Assembly (NCBI GenBank): GCA_030592025.1 | Contig: JAUUZX010000143.1 | Coordinates: 1-5,575, forward strand | Source: a bacterium | GTDB lineage: Bacteria > Krumholzibacteriota > Krumholzibacteria > LZORAL124-64-63 | Length of the DNA stretch: 5,575 nucleotides | Direction: 5' to 3' | In this document: piece by piece, positions 1 to 5,575 of the stretch | Layout of the letters: each line of letters opens with the position of its first letter | Numbering within the stretch: position 1 is the first letter of the stretch | The notes under the pieces: generated by a model | Told to the model about the DNA's origin: nothing | The model's input: only the letters and a program-made list of their open reading frames with translations | Databases searched by the model: none | Made by a program: the position numbers and the translations under genes

Positions 1-101
1 CGGGCATCCCCATGCCGAGTTTCTTCGGCTTCCTGATCAAGTGGTCGGTACCGGTGCTGCTGCCGGTGTTCGTCATCGTGACCCTGGTGTTTTTCATCTG
101 A
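1..101 (+). CDS. C-terminal end of a membrane transporter, possibly sodium-dependent (NSS family); 5' truncated
   Basis: The gene is cut by the window edge. The frame that starts at base 3 gives 32 residues and then TGA at 99-101. The peptide begins GIPMPSFFGFLIKW and continues into an uninterrupted hydrophobic stretch (SVPVLLPVFVIVTLVFFI) that ends at the stop, as expected for a last transmembrane helix with almost no tail. A Pro-containing turn, then FFxFLIKW, then a Pro-initiated helix resembles the final helix of bacterial sodium:neurotransmitter-symporter-type transporters, which use a Na+ gradient to import amino acids or related solutes. That family call rests on recall of a short motif and could be wrong; an integral membrane protein is the safe statement. 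The next gene starts 49 bases downstream on the same strand, which fits one transcript. Confidence 0.5.
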   Translation, partial: GIPMPSFFGFLIKWSVPVLLPVFVIVTLVFFI

Positions 102-148
102 TCGGTCTTTTCCATCTGATCAGTATCCGTCATCCGACAAGGAGAGAA
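91..148. repeat. Degenerate 18-bp tandem repeat across the stop codon and intergenic gap
   Basis: The word CATCTGATC occurs at 95-103 and again at 113-121, exactly 18 bases apart, and a decayed copy (CATCCGACA) follows at 131-139 after another 18 bases. The T-rich flank (TTTTC) is also shared by the first two units. The first unit contains the TGA stop of the upstream gene, and because 18 is a multiple of three the second unit repeats that stop in the same frame at 117-119. The third unit runs into the ribosome binding site of the next gene. It looks like an old local slippage duplication; no function is evident. Confidence 0.55.
139..146 (+). promoter_or_regulatory. Ribosome binding site of the 198-residue protein gene
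   Basis: AAGGAGAG lies upstream of the ATG at 151, with the AAGGAG core at 139-144 and a 6-base spacer. This is close to the ideal Shine-Dalgarno sequence and fixes the start of the downstream gene. No convincing sigma-70 promoter is visible in 102-138, so transcription probably reads through from the upstream transporter gene. Confidence 0.8.
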
Positions 149-150
149 CC

Positions 151-747
151 ATGGCCCAGAACAAGAAGACCCCCCGCTCCACGTTCTACGAGGTGGTGTT
201 CCGGGGCAAGCCCAAGGTCGTGCGGGCTTTCCTCGAGGGGCTGATCATGGGCAGCGATACCGACGCGACGATCATCTACAGCTACCTCGAAGGCATCCAC
301 CATGAGGGCAAGGCCGAACGCATGGCCGAGATGGTGGGCATCCGCTCCGCCGACGTCCACGTGATCGTGGATCGGGGCACGAGCGATCTGCTGAAGAAAC
401 TGAAGCGCCGCATCGTCAAGAACCTGGGGTTGGAGATCACCTCCCACCGCCATGTCCGTTCGGCGAGCATGAGCTTCGAATTCCAGACCTACGCGCCGCG
501 CTACCACCAGCAGATCGTCGGGTTGCTGGACAAACTGCCGACAGGCCTGCGTCTCGACGGATACAAGGTCGACGTGGAGCGCAACCCCGACGCCAAGGGT
601 ATCGAGGCCTACGCGCCGGTCCACGACTTCTGTTCCGAAGGAAGCGGGTCCGTGGTGGGGGCCATCGACCAGTTGGTGGCCTTCAAGGTACGCTGCCTCG
701 AGTTCCCCCTCATCAAGACCGAGGACGTGATGCTGACCGTCTCTTGA
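151..747 (+). CDS. Conserved-looking hypothetical protein, 198 residues, cytoplasmic, function unknown
   Basis: I do not recognise this family. The start is secure because a strong Shine-Dalgarno sequence precedes the ATG, and the protein begins MAQNKKTPRSTFYEVVF. There is no signal peptide or membrane segment, so a soluble cytoplasmic protein is expected. The residue pattern suggests alternating strands and helices: a strand FYEVVFRG, a helix KVVRAFLEGLIMGSD, a strand ATIIYSYLEGI, a short helix AERMAEMVG, a strand DVHVIVDRG, a basic helix SDLLKKLKRRIVKNL, then a long strand region HVRSASMSFEFQTYA, a helix HQQIVGLLDKLPTG and a strand RLDGYKVDVER. This could be one or two ferredoxin-like alpha/beta modules, but that is inference. 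Two cysteines (in DFCSEGSG and VRCLEF) and a His-rich patch (SHRHVR) are present without a metal-site pattern. It lies 49 bases behind the transporter gene and may act with it, but nothing in the protein shows how. Confidence 0.85.
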   Translation: MAQNKKTPRSTFYEVVFRGKPKVVRAFLEGLIMGSDTDATIIYSYLEGIHHEGKAERMAEMVGIRSADVHVIVDRGTSDLLKKLKRRIVKNLGLEITSHRHVRSASMSFEFQTYAPRYHQQIVGLLDKLPTGLRLDGYKVDVERNPDAKGIEAYAPVHDFCSEGSGSVVGAIDQLVAFKVRCLEFPLIKTEDVMLTVS

Positions 748-764
748 ACCGACGTTCCGCCCTC

Positions 765-791
765 TGTCATCAGCCCCATGTCATCAGCCCC
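765..791. repeat. 13-bp direct repeat next to the terminator
   Basis: TGTCATCAGCCCC is found at 765-777 and again at 779-791, separated by a single base. The second copy supplies the first seven bases (CAGCCCC) of the left arm of the hairpin at 785-812. The first copy could therefore pair with the GGGGCTG of the right arm as an alternative, weaker fold. It is most simply a slippage duplication. Confidence 0.7.
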
Positions 792-812
792 CGGTCCCGC
801 GACCGGGGGCTG
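785..812. terminator. Perfect hairpin between convergent genes, probable bidirectional terminator
   Basis: CAGCCCCCGGTC at 785-796 and GACCGGGGGCTG at 801-812 are exact reverse complements, which gives a 12-bp GC-rich stem with a 4-base CCGC loop. It lies 37 bases after the stop of the plus-strand gene and 24 bases past the stop of the minus-strand protease gene, so it is placed to end both transcripts. There is no long T tract on either side (CTTCGATCT follows on the plus strand), so it is not a textbook intrinsic terminator. It may work as a strong hairpin alone, with Rho, or as a 3'-end stabiliser. Confidence 0.75.
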
Positions 813-836
813 CTTCGATCTCCCCAGGGGGATGGT

Positions 837-3800
837 TCAACGCAGAAGGAGCATCTTCGCCGTGGCCCGTTCACCCGCGGCCGTGATGCGGACGATGTAG
901 ACACCGCTGGCCAAGGCCCGGTCCCCATCGTCCCTGCCCGACCACACCACCTCCTGCCGCCCCGGCGCCTCGGTCCGGTGGATGATGCGGCGAACCCGGC
1001 GCCCGCGCAGATCGTACACGGACACGTCGGCCTCGCCGGCCGTCGGCATGGCGAAGATGATCGTCGTCGCCGGGTTGAAGGGGTTGGGCCGGTTGCCGAG
1101 CACCTGCAAATGGGCCGGCGGCAGGTCGGGCGTCCCGTCCTCGTGGACCAGTTCCAGGCACCACCCGTTGAGCACGCCCTCGTCCCGGTCCTCCATGTCC
1201 GTCAAGCGCAACAGCCACGTACCGGCGGCCGTGCGGCCGGTGAAGGCCGCCAGGGGAGCCCCGTCCTCACCGGGGTACCAGCCAGCCGCAGGGCCGGCCG
1301 CGGCGCCCCCGTAGCGCAGACGTATGGTGGTGCCGTCGGGACTGGTGAGGTCGGCCGCCAGGTCCGCCGGCCACGGGTGATCGATGTCCAGATGCACGCG
1401 TACGGACGTGACGACGCCGGCGGCGTCGACCTGGCGCAGGCTCGTCAGGCCGATGGGGTCGCCATCCGGGATGACGGCACCCCCGGTGCACCACTCCCCG
1501 GTGACGGCAGGCGCCAAGACGACCACCCCCACGTCGGTCGTCGCCGCGGGCCGGACATCGATCTGGCGCACGACGGAGGTCCAGCCCGCTGCGCCCACGG
1601 TCACGGTGCTCGGCCCCGCCACCAGACCCGTCAGGGCGAACGCCCCGTCCCGGCCCACCGTCCCGCGGTAACCCCCGGGCTCCCCACCCACCGTGAGTTC
1701 GAGATCGGCGGGAAGTTCGGTCATGCGCACCCGTCCGGTGATGGTCGCGTTGGCCGGCGTCATCTGGTGGAGCCACTCCACGGCGTTCTGCAGGAGCTTG
1801 TGGCGGGGCACTGCGTCCAGCCGTGAGAGGTCCAGGGCCATGAAGATGACCTGCCCCCCCTCCGGGTCCGCGTCAGGATCGTAACCGAGGACACCCACCT
1901 CGCCACCGGGCCAACCCATGATCGGGACCGCGTCCGCCGCCGGCACCACCCCGTCGCCCGAGGCGTAACCGGCGGTGGCGAAGAGCGGCGCGCCGAAGAG
2001 GCGGTTCGGGCCGGCCAGCACCTCGTGGTCATGGGGATCCATGACGACGGGGGCCACCACATCCTGACCCCAGCGGGCCACGTGCAGCACCTCCCGGCAG
2101 AAGGCGGCGTCCGCGGCGTGGGTCGCCGCCACCTCGCCCCCCTCCAGCAGCAGCCGGCCGCCCCGGGCCACGTGGGCCCGCACCCGCTCCGCGAGGCCGT
2201 CCGCCAGGGACGTGGGGTTGTCGCCGCAGGCCACCATGACCACGTCCCAGTCGAACCAGTCCTCGTCCCGGGCGATGGACCAGGGCAGGTAGGTCCCGTC
2301 GTAGCCCAGGGCCAGCAGATCCTGGATGGCCGTCAGCCCCGACTGGGACGGCACGGTGGTGGAGCCGTAGTGAACGATGTCGCCGTTCTTGTCCAGCTTG
2401 TCGGCGTACGAGAAGCTCACGCCCATGGGCAGGTTGTCCGCGACGACCAGGATCCGCGCGTCCAGGGGGCCGAGGACGTCGACCCGCGGGTCGCCCCCCA
2501 GCTCGACCGAAACCGCCAGGGTCCGGGGCCGGTGGCCCGGGTGGGTCAGCACGCCGATGAACTCTCCCTCGGGCAAGGGCACCGAGGTGTAGAGGCCCGC
2601 GGCGTCGGCCCGCGCCGTGGCCACGATGGTGCCCGTGTCGGTGCGGTGGATGTCGAGCACGGCCGCCAGGGGCTCACCGCTGGCCTCGTCCCTGACCACC
2701 CCGGTCACGGCGACCATGGGCGCCGATGGCAGGGCCATGTCCCAGACGTTGTCCCCGTGCAGGAGCACGTGTCGGGTCACCTCCGCCAGATGGCCGTAGT
2801 GCTCGACCCGCAGTTCGTAGGTTCCGGCCGGCAGGTCATCCTCCCGCCACCAGCGACCCAGTTCGTCGGTGATCATGTCCAGGATCGGCTCCCGGGTATC
2901 CGCGGCGTCAAACAGCTGCACCCTCGCCCAGTGCAACCCGGCTTCGCCATCGAGCCCTGTCACCCGCCCCCCCACCGTACCACGCACCTCGATGACCGGC
3001 ACCTCGGCCACATGGACCCGGCGGCCGGGCACGAGCAGGGCCACGGTCAGGGTGCCCGTGGTGGTCGGCGTGAGCACGGCAGCCGTCGTGTCGCCCGACG
3101 CCTGGATGAGCGTGTCGAGACCGCAGCCCGATACCGCCAGCGCCGGCGCCAGGTCCGCGGACCAGCCGCGCAGGACACCCGGCGCGCCCGGCGCCAGGCT
3201 GCCGGTCATGGCCACCTCGGGCACGGCCGCGTCCAGACCCGGCGCCGCCAGGGCGACCGCGCCGCTCACCGGCACCGTGCGCCGGAACAGATCCCAGCCG
3301 CCGTCCACTGTCCGACCCGTCACCACGAGATCCTCGCCGTAGACCGGGTGCAGATCGAAGACCGCCGCCCCCGTGCCGGCCACCGTGCGCGTCGCCCCCG
3401 GTACGCCGTAGCCGGCGATGGTGACGGCCACGTCCCCGCTGAATCCCTCGGGGTCGGTCAGGGCCACGGTCAACGCCGTGGTGGTGTCGAGAGGCACCTC
3501 GTCCCGGTCGAGGGTGACCGCCAGGGGAGCACGCACCGGGATGGTCTCCACGTGGGTCAGAAGGTTGGGGCCCGTGACCGTCAGGATGAGTTCGCCCGGC
3601 TCCCCGGGAGGCGCCGCCAGGGGCACGACCGCCAGGCCCGCCCCGTCGCTGCGGGCCACACCCAGCAGGACGCCGGGAGCGGTGAGGGTCACCGTCGCGT
3701 CCGCCACCCCCACGTCCACCGGGAAGGTCGGCACACCCACGGCGAGGGCCCCCGCGTGGCCCACGACCAACGGCAGCGGACGGGCGGTGCGCAGCAGCAG

Positions 3801-5495
3801 CGTGGCGTCGCCGAAGATGTTGTACTGCTCCACGAGCTGACGGCCCACATCGCCGGGGTAGGTGTCGAGCACCCGCATGATGCCGTGCTGGCAGAGGGCG
3901 CCGATCTCCAGGGCCTCCCCGCCGGCGAGCAGATCGATGGCCTCGGTCTGGATGAGGGTCGGCGGCACCCACGGCGTCGAGGTCGACGCGCTGAACATGG
4001 CGATGGCGCCCTGGGGGTTCTCCGGCGTGCCCGCCCGCAACCAGGCCTCCACGAAGGATTCGCCCGTGGTGAAGCGTCCGTTGGCGCAACTCACGTCCAG
4101 GACGAGGGGATGGTGCGGACCGTTGTTCAGGGCGGCCACGTCGTTCATGTCGAAGGGCGGGTTCGACCAGCTCGTGCCGGACCCGTGGCCCAGGTAGTTC
4201 ACCAGGCTGCGCCCATCCTCCAGGGCGGCGGTGATCGCGGCGCCCGTGGCGGCGGGCTCGTACATCCGGTCGACGGTGCCGTAGGTGAAGCCCAGCAGGT
4301 CGGTGCGCAGGAGGTCGGCCCGCGCGGCGTCGGACGGGTCGCCGAGGATCGATGCGATGCCCATGGCGTGGGGGTACCAGTCGCCGTCGGGCTCCGGGTC
4401 CCGCTCGTAGCGGATGAACTTGTTGAGCTGGGTGAGCAGTTCGGTCTCGTCGCGGGCCGAGATCCGCGAGACGAAGAGGTCCGGGTAGAGGTCGTCACCG
4501 TCCACGAGGGCGTAGCGCGTGTCGTCGTCGGCGCCTTCGTAGACGCCGGCGAAGGTCGGGACATCGGGCACGTCGCCGGCCAGGATGACGTAGCCCAGGC
4601 CGGCGGGTTCGTGGTAACGGACGGCGACCGCGGCGGCGATGGCCTCGGCGGTTCCGCCCAGGGCCGTCGCCGTGGCCACCTCCACGTCGAACCCGCGCTG
4701 ACGTTTCCACTGGACGAAGGGCATGAGGGCCGTCTCGAACCCCTCGGCGGCCACGACCAGCAGGCGGCCACCCACGGGCAGGGCGCGGTACTTGTCGCTG
4801 GTGGCGGCGTTGGCGAAGCGGCGCGACCAGTGGGCGGTGTAGCCGGCGATGGAGGCCGGGGCCCCGCCGCTGGACACGTTGACGCCCCCGGTCCCCGCGG
4901 TCTCCACCTCCAACTCAAGGCGTTCGAGTACCAGCAGCACGTCCCGACCGACGTCCCAGCGCAGGGGATGGATGCGCAGGCCGACCCCACGGCGGCCGCG
5001 GACGAGGTACGGCCGGCCGGTCGTGACCACCGTGGACGGATACACGCCGCCGTCCGTGTAGACCGGCCCGAAGCGCCAGGGCGCCGTAGCCGGATCGCGG
5101 TCTCGCATGAGGTTCCCCCGGGACGGCAGGATCGGCAGGGTGGCCACCTCCCGCCAGATCTCGCCGACCACGCGCACGGTCGGTGTCCCTTGGGCAGGCA
5201 GGGCGAGGTTCACCGGAAGGAAGGGCAGTTCCGGGACGCCGGCCTCAAGGGTCACGGAGGCCCCCGGCACGCGCAGGCGCGCGAAGAGGCGGCCATCGAC
5301 GGCGACATCTTCGGTCAAGAAGCCCGGCAACTCCACCGCGACGCCGATGCGCTGGGCGTCCACGGCCCAGGTGCGGACCCGGGCCGGACCCGCCGGCTCC
5401 CCCGTCGGTGTGACCCAGGCGGCAGGGGACACGGCCGGCACCACGGCGAACGCCGTGGCCAGCAGCAGCATGGGGATGGTCGTCCGGAGACGCAC
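837..5495 (-). CDS. Secreted gingipain-like cysteine protease (peptidase family C25), multidomain, with FlgD-like/T9SS-type C-terminal tail
   Basis: Exported endopeptidase of 1552 residues, counted from GTG at 5495; the ATG at 5537 would add 14. Domains in order: signal peptide 1-26 (RLR, hydrophobic core, cleavage near SPAA); C25-type propeptide about 40-235 (VPELPFLPVNLALP); C25 catalytic domain about 243-570. The family's His-Cys pair is visible: His437 in NYLGHGSG and Cys470 in LDVSCANGRF, preceded by YPDLFVSR and followed by NIFGDATLLLR. Ig-like domains follow at about 575-657 and 658-746, a less clear beta region to 835, then carboxypeptidase-regulatory-like modules at about 838-922 and 929-1006. 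An amidotransferase-like Rossmann domain covers about 1012-1246, a third regulatory-like module 1250-1328, and a P-type (proprotein convertase) domain 1331-1451 with Cys1336 and Cys1446 near its ends. The tail, 1462-1552, is a FlgD-like sorting domain (NRPNPFNPATTI, SGVYIVRI, KMLLLR). Gingipains are made as zymogens and act at the cell surface or outside. All catalytic motifs are intact; the substrate cannot be read from the sequence. Confidence 0.93.
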   Translation of the reverse strand: MRLRTTIPMLLLATAFAVVPAVSPAAWVTPTGEPAGPARVRTWAVDAQRIGVAVELPGFLTEDVAVDGRLFARLRVPGASVTLEAGVPELPFLPVNLALPAQGTPTVRVVGEIWREVATLPILPSRGNLMRDRDPATAPWRFGPVYTDGGVYPSTVVTTGRPYLVRGRRGVGLRIHPLRWDVGRDVLLVLERLELEVETAGTGGVNVSSGGAPASIAGYTAHWSRRFANAATSDKYRALPVGGRLLVVAAEGFETALMPFVQWKRQRGFDVEVATATALGGTAEAIAAAVAVRYHEPAGLGYVILAGDVPDVPTFAGVYEGADDDTRYALVDGDDLYPDLFVSRISARDETELLTQLNKFIRYERDPEPDGDWYPHAMGIASILGDPSDAARADLLRTDLLGFTYGTVDRMYEPAATGAAITAALEDGRSLVNYLGHGSGTSWSNPPFDMNDVAALNNGPHHPLVLDVSCANGRFTTGESFVEAWLRAGTPENPQGAIAMFSASTSTPWVPPTLIQTEAIDLLAGGEALEIGALCQHGIMRVLDTYPGDVGRQLVEQYNIFGDATLLLRTARPLPLVVGHAGALAVGVPTFPVDVGVADATVTLTAPGVLLGVARSDGAGLAVVPLAAPPGEPGELILTVTGPNLLTHVETIPVRAPLAVTLDRDEVPLDTTTALTVALTDPEGFSGDVAVTIAGYGVPGATRTVAGTGAAVFDLHPVYGEDLVVTGRTVDGGWDLFRRTVPVSGAVALAAPGLDAAVPEVAMTGSLAPGAPGVLRGWSADLAPALAVSGCGLDTLIQASGDTTAAVLTPTTTGTLTVALLVPGRRVHVAEVPVIEVRGTVGGRVTGLDGEAGLHWARVQLFDAADTREPILDMITDELGRWWREDDLPAGTYELRVEHYGHLAEVTRHVLLHGDNVWDMALPSAPMVAVTGVVRDEASGEPLAAVLDIHRTDTGTIVATARADAAGLYTSVPLPEGEFIGVLTHPGHRPRTLAVSVELGGDPRVDVLGPLDARILVVADNLPMGVSFSYADKLDKNGDIVHYGSTTVPSQSGLTAIQDLLALGYDGTYLPWSIARDEDWFDWDVVMVACGDNPTSLADGLAERVRAHVARGGRLLLEGGEVAATHAADAAFCREVLHVARWGQDVVAPVVMDPHDHEVLAGPNRLFGAPLFATAGYASGDGVVPAADAVPIMGWPGGEVGVLGYDPDADPEGGQVIFMALDLSRLDAVPRHKLLQNAVEWLHQMTPANATITGRVRMTELPADLELTVGGEPGGYRGTVGRDGAFALTGLVAGPSTVTVGAAGWTSVVRQIDVRPAATTDVGVVVLAPAVTGEWCTGGAVIPDGDPIGLTSLRQVDAAGVVTSVRVHLDIDHPWPADLAADLTSPDGTTIRLRYGGAAAGPAAGWYPGEDGAPLAAFTGRTAAGTWLLRLTDMEDRDEGVLNGWCLELVHEDGTPDLPPAHLQVLGNRPNPFNPATTIIFAMPTAGEADVSVYDLRGRRVRRIIHRTEAPGRQEVVWSGRDDGDRALASGVYIVRITAAGERATAKMLLLR
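5418..5495 (-). other. Signal-peptide coding segment of the protease
   Basis: From the GTG start the first residues are (M)RLRTTIPMLLLATAFAVV followed by PAVSPAA and then WVTPTG. This gives a short basic n-region, a hydrophobic core of about 14 residues and small residues at -3 and -1 (S-P-A or P-A-A) before the cleavage site. It is a Sec/SPase I type signal; no lipobox cysteine is present, so the protein is not a lipoprotein. Confidence 0.8.
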
Positions 5496-5503
5496 GTTGC
5501 CGG

Positions 5504-5509
5504 CTCCTC
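5504..5509 (-). promoter_or_regulatory. Ribosome binding site that selects the GTG start of the protease
   Basis: On the minus strand GAGGAG is followed by an 8-base spacer (CCGGCAAC) and GTG at 5495-5493. No comparable site can serve the in-frame ATG at 5537, which has only GC-rich promoter sequence upstream. The site therefore favours the shorter protein, whose first residues form a normal signal peptide. Confidence 0.75.
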
Positions 5510-5535
5510 GGGATGGGGCACAGAGGTACACGACC

Positions 5536-5565
5536 ATTATACGCCATGGAGCGGACGGTCCGCAA
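5536..5565 (-). promoter_or_regulatory. Sigma-70-like promoter of the protease gene
   Basis: Reading the minus strand, TTGCGG (5565-5560) is followed by an 18-base spacer and a perfect TATAAT (5541-5536). The -35 box keeps the TTG of the consensus TTGACA; the -10 box is an exact match, which is notable in such GC-rich DNA. Transcription would begin near 5529, giving a leader of about 34 bases before the GTG start, with the Shine-Dalgarno sequence inside it. The ATG at 5537 overlaps the -10 box and would not be in this transcript. Confidence 0.65.
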
Positions 5566-5574
5566 TTCGGACCG
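5551..5574. promoter_or_regulatory. Overlapping inverted repeats at the -35 box, possible operator
   Basis: CGGTCCG at 5556-5562 and CGGACCG at 5568-5574 form a perfect 7-bp inverted repeat around the 5-base spacer CAATT. GCGGAC (5551-5556) and GTCCGC (5558-5563) form a second inverted repeat that shares the middle arm. The three arms cover the -35 box at 5560-5565, where a dimeric regulator could block or assist RNA polymerase. It could also be part of a terminator or operator of a gene beyond the window edge. No regulator family is recognised. Confidence 0.4.
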
Positions 5575-5575
5575 C

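Noticed and set aside
130..624. Minus-strand open frame of 164 codons opposite the 198-residue gene
   Set aside because: The opposite strand has an excellent ribosome binding site and a balanced alpha/beta residue pattern. I saw no ribosome binding site for the antisense frame, and it lies almost wholly within the real gene.
744..1826. Plus-strand open frame of 360 codons starting TTG at the end of the hypothetical gene
   Set aside because: It runs through the terminator hairpin and then antisense to the protease's conserved sorting tail and P domain. Its product is a low-complexity Arg/Pro/Gly/His mixture with no recognisable domain, as expected from GC-rich antisense sequence.
2908..4089. 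Minus-strand open frame of 393 codons in another frame
   Set aside because: It overlaps the protease on the same strand in a different frame, and the product is dominated by Arg, Gly, His and Pro. The protease frame carries clear Ig-like and catalytic motifs there.
5441..5458. Inverted repeat CCACGGC/GCCGTGG with a 4-base loop in the signal-peptide coding region
   Set aside because: A 7-bp hairpin about 37 bases inside the coding sequence could affect translation, but short GC-rich stems like this are expected by chance here and the Ala/Val codons explain the composition.
1..5575. CRISPR arrays, tRNA or rRNA genes, insertion sequences, attachment sites
   Set aside because: No regularly spaced repeats, tRNA-like folds, transposase motifs or terminal inverted repeats were seen. 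The window is almost filled by the coding regions described.

Overview
The window is GC-rich bacterial DNA with a simple layout: the tail of a membrane-protein gene, a small gene of unknown function, a convergent terminator hairpin, and one very large gene on the opposite strand that fills about 84% of the window. The large gene encodes an exported gingipain-type (family C25) cysteine protease ending in a FlgD-like / Por-secretion-tail C-terminal domain (NRPNPFNPATTI ... KMLLLR). That tail, the high GC content and the chain of Ig-like, carboxypeptidase-regulatory-like and P-type domains suggest a high-GC lineage of the FCB group, such as Krumholzibacteriota or Eisenbacteria-like phyla. This placement is inferred from protein style only; no taxonomic marker gene is present.

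Region by region: 1-101 (+) is the last 32 codons of a hydrophobic protein, probably a sodium-dependent (NSS-type) transporter. Bases 102-150 are a short gap with a degenerate 18-bp tandem repeat and a strong Shine-Dalgarno sequence. Bases 151-747 (+) encode a 198-residue protein with no recognised family, probably co-transcribed with the transporter. Bases 748-836 hold a perfect 12-bp stem with a 4-nt loop, placed to terminate both converging transcripts, with one arm preceded by a 13-bp direct repeat. Bases 837-5495 (-) encode the protease. Bases 5496-5575 hold its probable promoter (TTGCGG, 18 bp, TATAAT), with inverted repeats overlapping the -35 box.

The protease gene is a stand-alone unit with its own promoter and terminator. 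The longest ORF begins at an ATG that lies inside the -10 box. A GTG 42 bases downstream has a Shine-Dalgarno sequence and opens directly into a signal peptide, so it is the better start. The expected path is Sec export to the periplasm, possible transfer across the outer membrane via the C-terminal tail, and removal of an N-terminal propeptide. No defence system, CRISPR array, RNA gene or mobile element is seen. The most unusual feature is the domain architecture of the protease, especially an internal glutamine-amidotransferase-like Rossmann domain.
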